This document shows positions 36,926 through 49,038 of a stretch of DNA of 64,000 nt, piece by piece; positions within the stretch are counted from its first letter, which is position 1, and each line of letters starts with the position of its first letter. The stretch lies in NCBI GenBank assembly GCA_963920525.1, contig OY986437.1, positions 195,443,511 through 195,507,510 of the forward strand, written 5' to 3'. The notes beneath the pieces are model-generated. The model ran no database searches and had not been told where the DNA came from. It saw only the letters and a program-made list of their open reading frames with translations. The stretch comes from Dichetophora obliterata. Its lineage: Eukaryota > Arthropoda > Insecta > Diptera > Sciomyzidae. Made by a program: the position numbers and the translations under genes.

Positions 36926-37403
36926 TTAAAATGAGAACTTTATGTAAAACGAACTTAAAGTCAAAAAAAGAAAATAAAAACATATTTTTCATATTTAAGT
37001 TGCTATAAATTATTCCATGGCTACAGACATTAGTTGACCTCTTAAAAAGCTTTATAGCTTTTCAAATAGGTTCCTATCTGTAATACATTTTATGTTATTG
37101 CATTAAAACTGATGACATCTATGAATGCCATTTTTTGCTATACTTTCGTTTATAGCTCGAAACAGGGGGAGATGGACCCCCGCCTGCCATACAATTTGTT
37201 CTTGTCTTGTAAAAGTGTTGTAAAAAGTGTTGTATAACGCAAAAAAGGATTCGATCTAAATTTTAGGGAATCTCTCCAAAATATCGCCCAAAAAAATGTT
37301 GAAACCGCCACTTTTTCGTCAACTCGCCAAAGCAAAATTCTTCTCTCCAAAGTAGTCGCTCAAACCGACAGTTTGGCGAGATATCGCCATATCTGGCATC
37401 TCT
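36926..37403. other. spacer with TCGCC-rich stretch
   Basis: Between 37280 and 37400 short phrases such as ATATCGCC, ACTCGCCAAA and GGCGAGATATCGCC recur. No gene. It abuts the 5' break of the next retrotransposon relic. Confidence 0.35.
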
Positions 37404-38614
37404 GCATGCATATGCTGATGATCTCCAACTGCACTTGTTTAGACCTCTTGACCTTGTTTATGATTTATGTATTAAAATGAACGAAGACTTTAGTAAAATT
37501 ACAGAATGGGCTCAAGCTAAAAAGCTCAAGCTCAACCCCCTGAAATCATATGTCTTACCGATCTATAAATCTTGGTACTCTTTCTCTAATATACCTGTCA
37601 TTTATCTAAATAATGTTCAACTAAATTTTGTTGACAAGATAAAAAAATCTTGGTTATCACATTGACGCTTTACTCTCTTGTGAAGACCATATCAATACTG
37701 TAGAATGTAAGATTTACTATGTGTTGCGCAACTTAAGGTGGACTGCGTCATTTGTTCCTATAGAAACTAGAAGGAAGTTAGTCCAACAGCTCATAGTGCC
37801 AATCATCTCTTAAGGTCCAATTATAATAGAAGTAACGTAATGAGGTCTAATGTCAATTGAGCAGCGTGTTCTTTCACTTATTTTTTCAAACAATACTTTC
37901 TTATACAAGTGATTATTATAAACGTAACGTAATGTAACGGGACGTAAAGATCCGTTGAATTTCGATTTCTACTTTACTTTACATTACGTCTGTTTAAAGA
38001 ACAACTAAACATTGAGGTTAGATTCGATTATTGTGCTATTTTATATTGTTGAACTACACTATTTGTTGAGTTTTCATTATTAATGTGATAGTTCTATATA
38101 TCCACAGCTATGGATGTCGAAGTTTTAATGGAACTTGTACGGGAACGTGCAATTTTTTACGACAAACAATTAACTGGCTACTGCCTATTATAATTCCTAC
38201 AACGTTTTCTTACATTACGTCCCGTCCCGATGACAATTGACAACATTTCGTTACTTTAGATTACGTCTATAATAATTCGACCTTTACTCAGATGTCGTGT
38301 ACAGTAGACTTGATTCCAGGTCCAAGATGAAGCTGGAGCTGGCATTTAATAATGCTGTGAGGTACGTCTATGGTCTTAGGAAATTTGATCGCATCAGTCA
38401 CGTGAGCAATAACATTCTGGGTTGTAATATTTTTAGTTATTTGAATGCTAGAAACTGCATATTTTTACACAATTTAATATATTCACAAACACCTAATTAC
38501 TTATTTGAGAAACTCCAATTCTGCAGATCTACTAGAAATTTCAACCTTATAATACCAGTCTATAATTATTTGAACTCCAATAGACTATTTTTTGTGAACG
38601 CCATCAGATTGTGA
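37404..38614 (+). mobile_element. non-LTR retrotransposon relic, C-terminal RT (CR1/Jockey type)
   Basis: Starts abruptly at the catalytic motif HAYADDLQLHLF (YADD at 37411-37422), continues through KLKLNPLKS, then after a one-base frameshift near 37650 through LGYHIDALLSCEDHI and RRKLVQQLIVPIIS. The frame resumes after a MITE (37813-38283) as YSRLDSRSKMKLELAFNNAV, VYGLRKFDRISH and RNFNLIIP. This is the typical thumb and tail of CR1- or Jockey-group reverse transcriptases; I cannot separate the two. The 5' two thirds are missing. Not functional. Confidence 0.8.
37813..38283. mobile_element. 471 bp PIF/Harbinger-like MITE in the retrotransposon
   Basis: Ends AGGTCCAATTATAATAGA and the inverse of AGGTCGAATTATTATAGA are flanked by TTA at 37810-37812 and 38284-38286. 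ACGTAATGTAACGGGACGTAA inside is mirrored by TACATTACGTCCCGTCCCGA on the other side. Removal with one TTA restores the RT reading SYSDVVYSRL. Confidence 0.85.
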
Positions 38615-39467
38615 AATACGTAGCCTAACAGAATCAAAATGATTCGAAATAAACATACCTTTAAGCCTGAAATTCTCAAATTGTTGTCCTAAATCTTTTT
38701 ATCTCTTTTAGTCTAAAATAAAATATATTAGCAACTAAGACTAAATTTTTATTTATCTATAATATATTGTTAATTTAGCTTTAAGTTTCATCCATTGTGT
38801 TGTTAAAATATGTTGTTATCATGTCATACTTAGTACATTTAAAAGACTCTGTCTTACATGTCGACATTCTTCCTTAATAAATGAAATAAGCAAAAAAGCT
38901 TAAATTGACTTATGACATAACTAAGTTGCATTATTTTACTTATCTATTGTTTAATAGGATATTATTTCTAAAAAGGACTTAAAACCACAAGTCAATGCCG
39001 ACAAGGAATAACCGCTAAAGTCGAGTTAAGTCAAAGTTGAGCTAATTATGCAGATGTGTTCTACGCATATAGTTCCGGCATATTATAGCGTGATTCCAGC
39101 CAAAATAATCACATAACAAAAAACTGCCTCTCATAGAACTTATATGGAGATCGAAAACTTTGAAGCAAGATTTCTAGAAACTTTGAAATCAGACTTAAGC
39201 TGTTCCTAACCGACACAGAAATATGCTACAACATTGCCGTGGGGACAACTTTGGCTAAGTCGAAGATAATTCCGTACTAGTTCAAAAAGCATTTTAAGCT
39301 ACAATCGAAGAGAAAGGTGAATGAAAGTGTAATGGTAAAAAAAATCAAAATAGCTAACCCCAAAATAGATATAAATCTAAAAAAGATAAAGTAAGACACC
39401 AATACAAAAACATGCTATTCGTGTTCACAAAAAAGTATGTGTTATTTTATTAAAACTCAAACATTTG
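38615..39467. other. spacer 5' of the third receptor gene
   Basis: No gene or clear repeat. It may hold the promoter of the receptor at 39468; no block shared with the other two receptor upstream regions was seen. Confidence 0.4.
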
Positions 39468-40875
39468 ATGGCCACATTTTTAGAAGCACGCAACCAAGCA
39501 CACGTCAACGAAAATCAGACAAACTCCGACAACTATAGGATTATATGCAACAGTCATATTCCAACCTTCAACGTCTATCATCAGTTATCAATGAGCTTTT
39601 GGGAACGCTACAAGAACAAGCTCTTCAAATTTGGTCACATTTATGCGACCCTGTTTGGCCTCGTTGCTGTTAACTACAAACCGCAACAACCCTCAAACAC
39701 ATTTACCCATCGCTTGTCTATGCTCTACAGCCACCTGCTGGCAGCACTGCTTATACTGGTGCTTCCAGTCTATTTTGGCAGCAACATAACATCGCTGTTT
39801 CAAGCTACTGATCCGCGCTGGAAGCTCTTGTTAGTAGTTAGCTTTGCTAATACACTCATCAAATATTGCACCGTGATTATCACCTACATTGCTAATCTAG
39901 CCTACTACACGGCGATACGCGACATCACAACAACGCTTCAACAGCTTGAGGATAGCAACCTTTTTTGCACTACCTTGTCGCACCAAGAGTCACGGCGCAA
40001 ATTCGAGTCAATGTGTCTACTCAAATTTGGACTCATCAATCTGATGATGCTGCTGCAGTCGGTAGATGTCTGGTACTTGTGGTGGACTGGTGCGGATATA
40101 GTGCGCGTCTATTTTGCGCTATATACCTTTGTGTTGTGGAACTATACTGAGAATATGGCCGACTACTTCTTCTTCATGAACAACAGCGCCCTGAAGTTCT
40201 TTCGACAGTTGCATGAGCAGCTGTTGGTGTTAGTTCAACAGGTTGAGGTGTTGTTCAGCAGCACTCAAAGGCGTGGCATGCTTATGCAATACTGTTGCAC
40301 ACTTAGCGATGAGTTGGATGCTATAGGCGAGGCTTATGACAAAATCTATGAGTTGTATTTTGGTAGTATTTATCTGCAACAGTTCCAGATACTCGGCTTA
40401 TTGCTAACCACCTTGATAAGCAATCTTACCAACTCGTTTACGCTCTTCAACTTGTTGCGTAGTAACAAAGTCGAGGCTACGCCCACAACTGCTATTGTTT
40501 TGAATACAATGCATGCGTTTGCCTATTACATGGACACCTACATCGTTTCGTTCGTCAGCGAAAGTATCAATAACGAATTACGTGACCTTGGCTACACCAT
40601 GCGACAGTTAAGCCCAATGACAGGCATGGATGTCAGACTGGAGCAGAGTGTAAATATTGTGTTTGAATTAGAAAGAGTTTTGAGTTTTCACTTTAATTTT
40701 ATTTCACTTTCAGATTGAACAGTTTTCACTGCAGCTTATGAATTCCAAGACGGGATTTTGTATATGTGGTTTCTTTGACTTGGACCGAAGTTTGGCTTTT
40801 TTGACAGCGGCTACTGAGTTGTCGTATTTTGTCACTCTGGTGCAGTTTGACATGAATCTGAGTAGTGAATCTTAG
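39468..40875 (+). CDS. gustatory receptor, third and divergent, two exons
   Basis: Exon 1 39468-40649, intron 40650-40713 (GTAAAT...TTTCAG), exon 2 40714-40875 (54 codons including TAG), the same last-exon length as the other two receptors. From the first ATG (39468) the product is 447 aa; from the in-frame ATG at 39591 it is 406 aa. The second is closer to normal Gr length and starts MSFWERYKNKLFKFG, as Gr N-termini usually do, so I favour it. Multiple hydrophobic segments are seen. Exon 1 ends DVRLEQS and exon 2 begins IEQFSLQL, then CGFFDLDR and LVQFD. DVRLEQS just before the last intron is shared with Drosophila Gr36-type receptors from memory. It is only distantly like the 17.8 and 27.3 kb pair and is not part of that duplication. 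It probably acts in taste neurons as one subunit of a heteromeric channel. No breaks. Confidence 0.88.
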
Positions 40876-41379
40876 TTATTTTATAGTAAAAATTTAAGTA
40901 CATTCTTAAATGTGGAATATCACTTTTCCTCTCAACAGAATGTCATTTCTTATTCTACCAAATACATGGATAGAATTACATGGACGCAGCTTGAGATAGT
41001 TATGTATATTTCTTATCTAAATAAATAAAAAATAAATTGGCCATTTCAGCCCTAGAAAGGGCTTTGACCGAGCTTCTATTATTGATCAATGGTGTTGTGT
41101 GTGTTATTAAATGTTTGAACACAAATGATCGAGAACTGGACCTACGAGTCTTATGCCCCACTCCGAAGGTATAAACATATCAGTTAATACTCTCTGAGTT
41201 TTGCCATTGTCTGCAGAAATATGAATTCAGTTGAAAAAAATTCTGTCTGAGCTGGGAATTGAACCCGGGCTCAATGTTCAAGTTAAAACACATTTAGTTA
41301 ATAAAATGCTAGGTATTTAACTTATTCAATCTTATTGGCTAAAAAACTACTACACCATTTGCAATTGTAATTCAGAAGA
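40876..41379. other. spacer 3' of the third receptor gene
   Basis: Includes AATAAATAAAAAATAAAT near 41020, a candidate polyadenylation region. The GGGAATTGAACCCGGGCTC at 41260 resembles an inverted tRNA T-arm but has no cloverleaf. Confidence 0.45.
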
Positions 41380-42060
41380 AGCAGCTGAATCTCATAAACT
41401 CCTCTTGAAATTTGAATTCTTCTTGAAAAATTATTTTAAATTCAGAATAGATGAATGGAAATAAAGAAAAGATCAAATTAAATTCAGAAACTTTTTTTAA
41501 AATCAGAAAGGATCAATTGAAATTCAAAAAAGATCAATTGAAATTCAGAAGAAATCAATTAAGTTATATCAGAAATTCCATTAGAAAATCAGAAAATATA
41601 TTTTAATTTCTGGATTGATCAATTGAAATTCATAATAGATCAATTGAAATTCAAAAAGATGCATTACATTTCAGAAAAATCAATTAATATCAAAAATTCC
41701 ATTTGAAACATAAAATAGGTCTACTGAAATTCAGAAATTCTATTTGAAATACAAAAGGATCAAATGAAATTAAGAATATGCCAATTGAAATTCTGAAAAG
41801 ACTAATTAAAATTGTTCATCAGAAATAAAGAATTAAAATTCAGATCAATTGAAGTTCAAAAAAGAAAGACTGGGATTCAGAACAAACATTTAAATTCCTT
41901 TTGAAATTCAGAATAGATTAGACTTTTGAATAGTGAATAGTTGATATTCACTTGTAAAAATCACTTGGAATTTAAAACAAATCAATTGAAATTCAGAATG
42001 AATTAATTCAAATTCATAAATTCTTCTTAATATTCAAAACAAATCAATTGAAATTCAGAA
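41380..42060. repeat. degenerate array of AATTCAGAA...GATCAATTGA units
   Basis: Phrases of the type GATCAATTGAAATTCAGAA recur more than 20 times with variable spacing and many substitutions. It ends immediately before the CCATAA array. It looks like an old minisatellite. Confidence 0.75.
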
Positions 42061-42107
42061 ATATACAATTAATATGAATATATACACATTGAAATCCATA
42101 CACATTA

Positions 42108-43710
42108 ACCATAACCACCATAACCATCATAACCACCATAACCACCATAAACATAACCATTACCATAACCATAACCATAACCATAACCATAACCATAACC
42201 ACAACCATAACCATAACCATAACCATAACCATAACCATAACCATAACCATAACCATAACCATAACCATAACCATAACCATAACCATAACCATAACCATAA
42301 CCATAACCATAACCATAACCATAACCATAACCATAACCATAACCATAACCATAACCATAACCATAACCATAACCATAACCATAACCATAACCATAACCAT
42401 AACCATAACCATAACCATAACCATAACCATAACCATAACCATAACCATAACCATAACCATAACCATAACCATAACCATAACCATAACCATAACCATAACC
42501 ATAACCATAACCATAACCATAACCATAACCATAACCATAACCATAACCATAACCATAACCATAACCATAACCATAACCATAACCATAACCATAACCATAA
42601 CCATAACCATAACCATAACCATAACCATAACCATAACCATAACCATAACCATAACCATAACCATAACCATAACCATAACCATAACCATAACCATAACCAT
42701 AACCATAACCATAACCATAACCATAACCATAACCATAACCATAACCATAACCATAACCATAACCATAACCATAACCATAACCATAACCATAACCATAACC
42801 ATAACCATAACCATAACCATAACCATAACCATAACCATAACCATAACCATAACCATAACCATAACCATAACCATAACCATAACCATAACCATAACCATAA
42901 CCATAACCATAACCATAACCATAACCATAACCATAACCATAACCATAACCATAACCATAACCATAACCATAACCATAACCATAACCATAACCATAACCAT
43001 AACCATAACCATAACCATAACCATAACCATAACCATAACCATAACCATAACCATAACCATAACCATAACCATAACCATAACCATAACCATAACCATAACC
43101 ATAACCATAACCATAACCATAACCATAACCATAACCATAACCATAACCATAACCATAACCATAACCATAACCATAACCATAACCATAACCATAACCATAA
43201 CCATAACCATAACCATAACCATAACCATAACCATAACCATAACCATAACCATAACCATAACCATAACCATAACCATAACCATAACCATAACCATAACCAT
43301 AACCATAACCATAACCATAACCATAACCATAACCATAACCATAACCATAACCATAACCATAACCATAACCATAACCATAACCATAACCATAACCATAACC
43401 ATAACCATAACCATAACCATAACCATAACCATAACCATAACCATAACCATAACCATAACCATAACCATAACCATAACCATAACCATAACCATAACCATAA
43501 CCATAACCATAACCATAACCATAACCATAACCATAACCATAACCATAACCATAACCATAACCATAACCATAACCATAACCATAACCATAACCATAACCAT
43601 AACCATAACCATAACCATAACCATAACCATAACCATAACCATAACCATAACCATAACCATAACCATAACCATAACCATAACCATAACCATAACCATAACC
43701 ATAACCATAA
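42108..43710. repeat. CCATAA hexamer satellite, about 1.6 kb
   Basis: A degenerate leader (42108-42170, with ACCACC and ATCATA variants) is followed by CCATAA repeated in strict register. One unit near 42200 reads CCACAA; after it about 1.5 kb (roughly 250 units) is uninterrupted and free of substitutions as far as I can see. The reverse strand is TTATGG. The long His-Asn, Met-Val and Tyr-Gly open frames on both strands follow from the 6 bp period and are not genes. It is not the known TTAGG insect telomere repeat. Confidence 0.95.
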
Positions 43711-44192
43711 CTAAACAAAACAAAATTGTATAAATAAACAAAATTGAAATTTGTTGAATTTATAATAATTTTTTTTTTAAAACAATAAATTTTCGGTTAC
43801 TAAATAACGCCTTAATAAACTATAATAAATAAACTGTTAAGTTTGTTCTTATTCATTAACCTTAATGGGTTCTTTGTGTAAATTTTACACACTTTTTAAC
43901 TTCAAGCTAAAATTTCTTTAATATAATAAGTTCATCAAATTGAGCTAGGATTTCGGCTGAATGTAAAAATCGTATGCAAAATTTATGTTTTTGGCGTTTT
44001 TTTACGCTAGGTGTTGCTGCCTACAGAAAAAATGTCCATAATAGGTTCTTGTGTGTAAAATTTATATACCATAACCTTGGCCCGCCTATGTCACAGTTCT
44101 TCTGCTTTATTTTTCATTTTTTATTTCAATATTTTCCGACGCCCATAAAATGTTATGAGTGGAACGGCACGTGCAAACTGTGGTAGAATACT
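43711..44192. other. spacer beyond the hexamer array
   Basis: AT-rich, no gene seen. Confidence 0.4.
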
Positions 44193-44540
44193 GAATTCCG
44201 AAGCTGTGCAATCTATAATTGCAAAGCTATTCGATATAGCAAATTTGGGTTGTTTATAAAGTGCCACGCTCCCTTTTCAAATACAAAAATCATCCTTGGT
44301 ATGCGTTTAATAACTTCCTAAAGTTTCACGAAACCTAATTCCGATGCTGTGCGACCTATTATTTCAAAGCTATTTGATATTGAAAACGTTGGGTATATTT
44401 GAGTTGCCACGCCCCTTTTTGCAATCAGCACCAGACTTCACAAGAATATTCTCAATACTTTGCCACCGTTTCTCTGAAAATTTAATAAAAATTGGTTCAA
44501 CGGTTCCGGAGTCTTTACGTGATATACACACATAATTATA
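44193..44540. repeat. two direct copies of a roughly 140 bp dispersed-repeat unit
   Basis: AATTCCGA(A/T)GCTGTGC, CAAAGCTATT(C/T)GATAT and GCCACGC(T/C)CC occur at about 44193-44275 and again at about 44337-44415. The last part includes TTGGTTCAACGGTTCCGGAGT, a phrase style common in insect dispersed repeats. Boundaries are not clear. Confidence 0.5.
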
Positions 44541-46627
44541 TTAATTTTTTTATAAAGATAGATTCGCGGAAAAAGTAGGCGTGTCAACATTTATATATAT
44601 AGTGACCGCCACTTGGTTCTGTCGCACCTACATATCTATATTTACTATCAAAACGTGAACATCTCAGGAATTAGCATGATTTCGAAAAGGTGGGCGTAGA
44701 TATTGCGACCATACTTAACATATGAACTAAACTACCAAATATTAGTTTTTATTCGGTTTTGATCAAAACCGCCTTATATAGAGAAGTTACATTGATTTGT
44801 GGCCGTTAAAATGGGAGTGACAACCAGGCGTGCACGCAGAAAAAATTTCGGAGAGTTTTTAACTTTGTTTATTTAGACTTATTCCAATTTTTTATTTGAA
44901 ATAATCTTTTTATAATAATGTCTAGTATTCTCTTGTGCATTTAAAATTTTGTCCGTGATCACTTCCCAGTGATCATTTAGAAGAGAATAGTGAGCGTTCG
45001 CTTAAAGCGACTGAAACTGGAAACGTTGCATCAATCTTCAGGAATCAGCTTATTGATGGATATATCATTGCATCGCAAAAATTAAGGGATTCGATAAACG
45101 TTACAGGTCAATTTGTTTGAATTAAGGATTACCTACAAATATGGGATACAAAACATTGGTCAAAATTAATATATTACATTGTACACTGAAAAAATCATGA
45201 ATTAATTCATTTTTAATACAATTTCAACTAGCGTTGATATTTATTGTAATAAGACTATAACAGAGACTTAAAAAAAATTTTTCGTAAATAATATAGAAAA
45301 CAATTTTCCAAAGTACATCTTTACATAATTTTTTTAAAATATTTTAGCGAGAAAAAGAGGAATTTAGAAACAAATAAAAAATTTAATTAATACAACTTTA
45401 AATTCAAATAAACAGACATTTTAAAATAGCAATTTAACGCTTTTGCATTTCTACAAAACAAAATTTAAAACAAGCGTGTTCAATTTTAAATGTATTTTTT
45501 TTTTTGTATAGTTTTTTCTTATTATTTCTGTGCATTAACAAAAAATAGCTATCTTAGGTTGAATCTTTTCTGGTCAAGACCAGACCTGATGAGAAAAAAT
45601 CCGATTTATCATGTGATTGTTTGAAAATATTTTTGAATTGGTTTTACAAATAAATCACAATAATTTCTTATATAAATAAATTAACTTAAATTGTAAATAA
45701 ACACAAATAAAATTAAACTTATTTTTTAAACCTCTTTGTAATTGTAATTTCTTCCTAATTGTTGTGCGGAAATCTGAAAAAAACATTAACAAAAAGGTAT
45801 TAAATCTGATTAACTATGCTGAAAACACGATCACAAAAATGCATTCAACTGTGAAAAATTACCGCACCCCTGAAGCCAGTGTTTGTGTTTTCACAGATGA
45901 GGTTCAATCAAACTTGCGCAAAATCAACAGGGCTTAATTTGCATTTTTAAGACATTTCTAATTAGAAAAATATATATATTTCGAACATAAATAAGTTAAA
46001 AATATATCGATAGAAATTAAATTAATCACATTTGCTTAAGAAAACCAAACGGTATTAGCATATTTAACTATGAAATTATATCTCATTGATTTTTAATTTT
46101 CAGGAACTTGTACTTCTTTAATTTACGTAAGACGTTTCTTTGCTTTTTATCTATTAGATTTATTCATGATTTTGATTTATCTCTTAAATTTATGATGAAA
46201 TGAAATATATAAAAATTGTGAACATTTCTTATTTACGGGCACCTACCACTTTCTTTTATATATTTTTTGACGCTGATTACCATGGTGCAGAAATAAAATG
46301 TCGCTCTTGTTCGCTAGAGAAGTTTTACGTCCAAAATAAATAATAGAAAATTAATTTAAGTAATGGAATTCTTACCATAAAAATCTAACAAATGTAGCAA
46401 ATAAGTAGTATAAATCTTACTTTTGTTTTAAATGGCACTAATGGCTGAATATGCACCCCTAGACATTTACTTAGTAAACGCAGCCAAAGCAGCGCACATG
46501 TTTTTTATTATGACAGTTTGATAAATGATTTTGACAACAAATTATTAATTTGTGAGATAATTTTTAATTTACTAAATAACTGTAAAAGATCTGAAATAAA
46601 GTCTTAATTAAATATAAATAAAAAACC
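44541..46627. other. spacer upstream of Dpit47
   Basis: No gene seen. 44570-44830 continues GC-richer repeat-like sequence (AGGCGTG, GTGGGCGTAG, CAGGCGTG). The last few hundred bases should contain the Dpit47 promoter and 5' UTR; I see no clear core-promoter motif. Confidence 0.4.
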
Positions 46628-48106
46628 ATGTCCGAGGAGCAGCTGGCTGAGAAAAAGCAATGGACGGAGGAAGAACGCTTGGCGTTAGCGGCCAAACTAG
46701 ATGAGGAACTAGACGACTTTATCAATAGTCTGGAGAAGAAACGCTACGCCGAAGGATGGCCTGAAGATCGTTGGCAAGAGGTAAGTAAAAAATTCAGTAA
46801 CAAGAGGTGATTTATAATGAGATAAGACCACAGGAAATGGACAAGCATCCATTCTTCATGAAAAAAGCACCACAACCAGGCGACGAGGTTCATCCAATGT
46901 TCGAGGGTCTACAGAAGCTGAAATACGATCCAGAAGAAAATACGCAAGAAGAGCTGGCCTTAAATTACAAGGAGGATGGAAACTTCTACATGAAGCACAA
47001 AAAGTTTCGTATGGCTGTGTACAGTTTTACAGAGGGAATCAAAGCAAAATGCGAGAAACCTGAAGTGCAGGCAGTACTCTACAATAATCGGTCGGCAGCG
47101 CACTACTTTCTCAAAAACTATCGGTGAGAGGACTCAGAAAGAAGGGAATAATTTCAGTAGGCTTAAATTGATTTTTTATAGTTCTGCTTTGAGCGATGCA
47201 CAACGCGCCTTGGAGTACAAACTGGACTATGCGAAAGCTCGCTGGCGTGCTGCGCAGTGTGCAGCACACTTGAACAAGTTCGACCTATGCACGCTTTTAT
47301 GTGAGGAGATTCTCGAGCAAGATGCCACACACAAGGAAGCTGAAGAGCTGCTTAAACGCAACAAAGCAAGGAAGGTGAGCAGACAGCGTAGTATAACTTA
47401 AATTTTAATATGATTTTCTATCTATGCCGTTTCAGCTGGAGCTCGAACGCAATATGCGTCGCGAAGCTGCCGCTGCAAAAAAAGAACTTACACAATTCCA
47501 AACTCTATGCAATGCTCTCCAAGCACGTGGTGTTAAATTTGATGATTTGAAAAAAGATAAACCCATTACTGCGGAGTTGTTGCGACCCAAATTTTTGCCG
47601 TTGGAAGACATACCCGTTCACTTGGCCGAAGATGGTGAGTCGCTTGTTTGGCCTGCAGCGTTTTCTTATCCGGAATTTCTACTAAGTGATTTTATGCAGC
47701 ACCTCTACGAAACTGTTATGTAGGTGATGTTATTTAAATGTTAGATTAATTTCAATTGCTTTTTCATTTCGGAAGCATGGAGGATGTCTTGACTGACATG
47801 TTTGCCGAACCTTTGCAATGCGATAAATCACACAACTATCGTCTGGGCAATATAACAGTTTACTATGAGAATCGCAAGGCGGCCAGCGTGCACAAGGTAG
47901 ATCTACAGAAGACCGTTAAGGACATTATAAACGAAAAAAGGTGAGTAGATCGACGGCCAAGTTTAATGGGAAACAACTTTTTATTGTTTGTTTCACACAG
48001 CTTCTTTGTCACCGGCGGCTCTTTGCTGTTCTATGTGCTGCTGACAGGCTCGCGGCAGGAGCAAGAATTTATCAATCAACAACGACGTCCCATGGTTTAC
48101 TCTTAA
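46628..48106 (+). CDS. Dpit47: DNA polymerase-interacting TPR protein / TTC4-type Hsp90 co-chaperone
   Basis: Six exons: 46628-46780, 46834-47123, 47182-47374, 47436-47719, 47776-47940, 48001-48106; 1191 nt, 396 aa. All introns are 52-62 nt with GT-AG ends, and phases agree throughout. The N-terminus is acidic and charged ([20 protein letters not shown]). [17 protein letters not shown] follows near residue 55, then three TPR units at about 85-195 ([59 protein letters not shown]), a Lys/Glu-rich coiled segment, and the C-terminal domain seen in TTC4/CNS1 ([10 protein letters not shown], then [14 protein letters not shown]). Drosophila Dpit47 binds Hsp90 and DNA polymerase alpha. The exon 4 donor is the least certain (GTAGGT), as a frame stop lies just beyond. 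The start ATG is preceded by AACC. No break; length matches the family. Confidence 0.95.
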
Positions 48107-48478
48107 AACAAATGACCCTTTGAGACAATGTTAGGATCATATGAAATAACCTCAAAAATTCCAATGTCTTTAGGTAGTCGTTGGTTCATATAATATAGAT
48201 TTTTTTTCAGAAATTTTGGATTAGCTAAGATAAGCAATTTCTGAATTTCCAAGTTTTTAGAATTGGACCGCAGTTTAATCGCTCTAGCTGCTAAACTAAG
48301 TGAAATTTTGATTTAAGACCTTTTGTTAAAATGTTCCAAATTGATTGCCTTTTAATATTGGGAAACATTATTTCCCCCTTCAACTAACACAAGGGTGATC
48401 AAATATCTACTAAAAATAACCGCCATAACTCCGAAACGGCGGGTAATATTATTTCCATGACTTCTAAACAAAATATAC
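48107..48478. other. 3' flank of Dpit47
   Basis: Likely contains the Dpit47 3' UTR; no separate gene. Confidence 0.4.
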
Positions 48479-48692
48479 AGCCCGATTCTGAATAATTTTT
48501 CCCGGGGAATCGGAAAAGAGAGTTTACATTTTTAAGAAATCAGATAAAGACTTCACATTTTTTGTACTCTCATGAATATTGACGGTTGATGAACAAATTT
48601 GCATTAAAAATTTTCATAATGTTCTTGAACTTTATCTTAAAAATTAAAACTCCCTTTTCCGATTCCCCGGAAAATATTGTTCAAAATCGGTT
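48479..48692. mobile_element. small MITE, family copy 1 of 3
   Basis: Starts AGCCCGATTCTGAATAATTT and ends with its rough inverse (AAAATATTGTTCAAAATCGG). CCCGGGGAATCGGAAAAG on the left pairs with CTTTTCCGATTCCCCGG on the right (one mismatch). TGTTCATCAACCGTC-type sequence in the middle is shared with the copies at 58617 and 58957. No coding capacity. Confidence 0.65.
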
Positions 48693-49038
48693 TGATAGCG
48701 TATCCTTTCTAAAACGTTACATAACATCATAGTAAAAAAAAACCGTTTTAGCAAAAACTTTGTTTTGAAACTTTCCATGTAACATATTTCCTAACAACTT
48801 TTCTACATGCATAATGTTTGACATTTTTTACCATCGTATTTCATATACAGCTGCTCACAGCTTATTTCAACCAGCGCTTAACAAAAACTTTAAGCAGCTA
48901 TAACAACTTTACTAAAAAAGATATAAAAATTATATAAACGCAGGTTTTTGGTTTTATTCTTTAACTTATTTATATGTAATAAATTAAATTCTTAAAGTAA
49001 GTTTTGAAGACAATCAAAAATATTTTGTATGTCCACTA

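Noticed and set aside
41240..41300. GGGAATTGAACCCGGGCTC, like the T-arm (box B) of a tRNA on the minus strand
   Set aside because: No acceptor stem, anticodon arm or convincing box A at the right distance; not a tRNA gene. A tRNA-derived repeat remains possible but unsupported.
42044..43741. Three open frames of more than 530 codons over the hexamer array (Met-Val, His-Asn, Tyr-Gly repeats)
   Set aside because: They follow directly from a 6 bp repeat that lacks stops in those frames; both strands are open at once and there is no unique sequence beyond the array.
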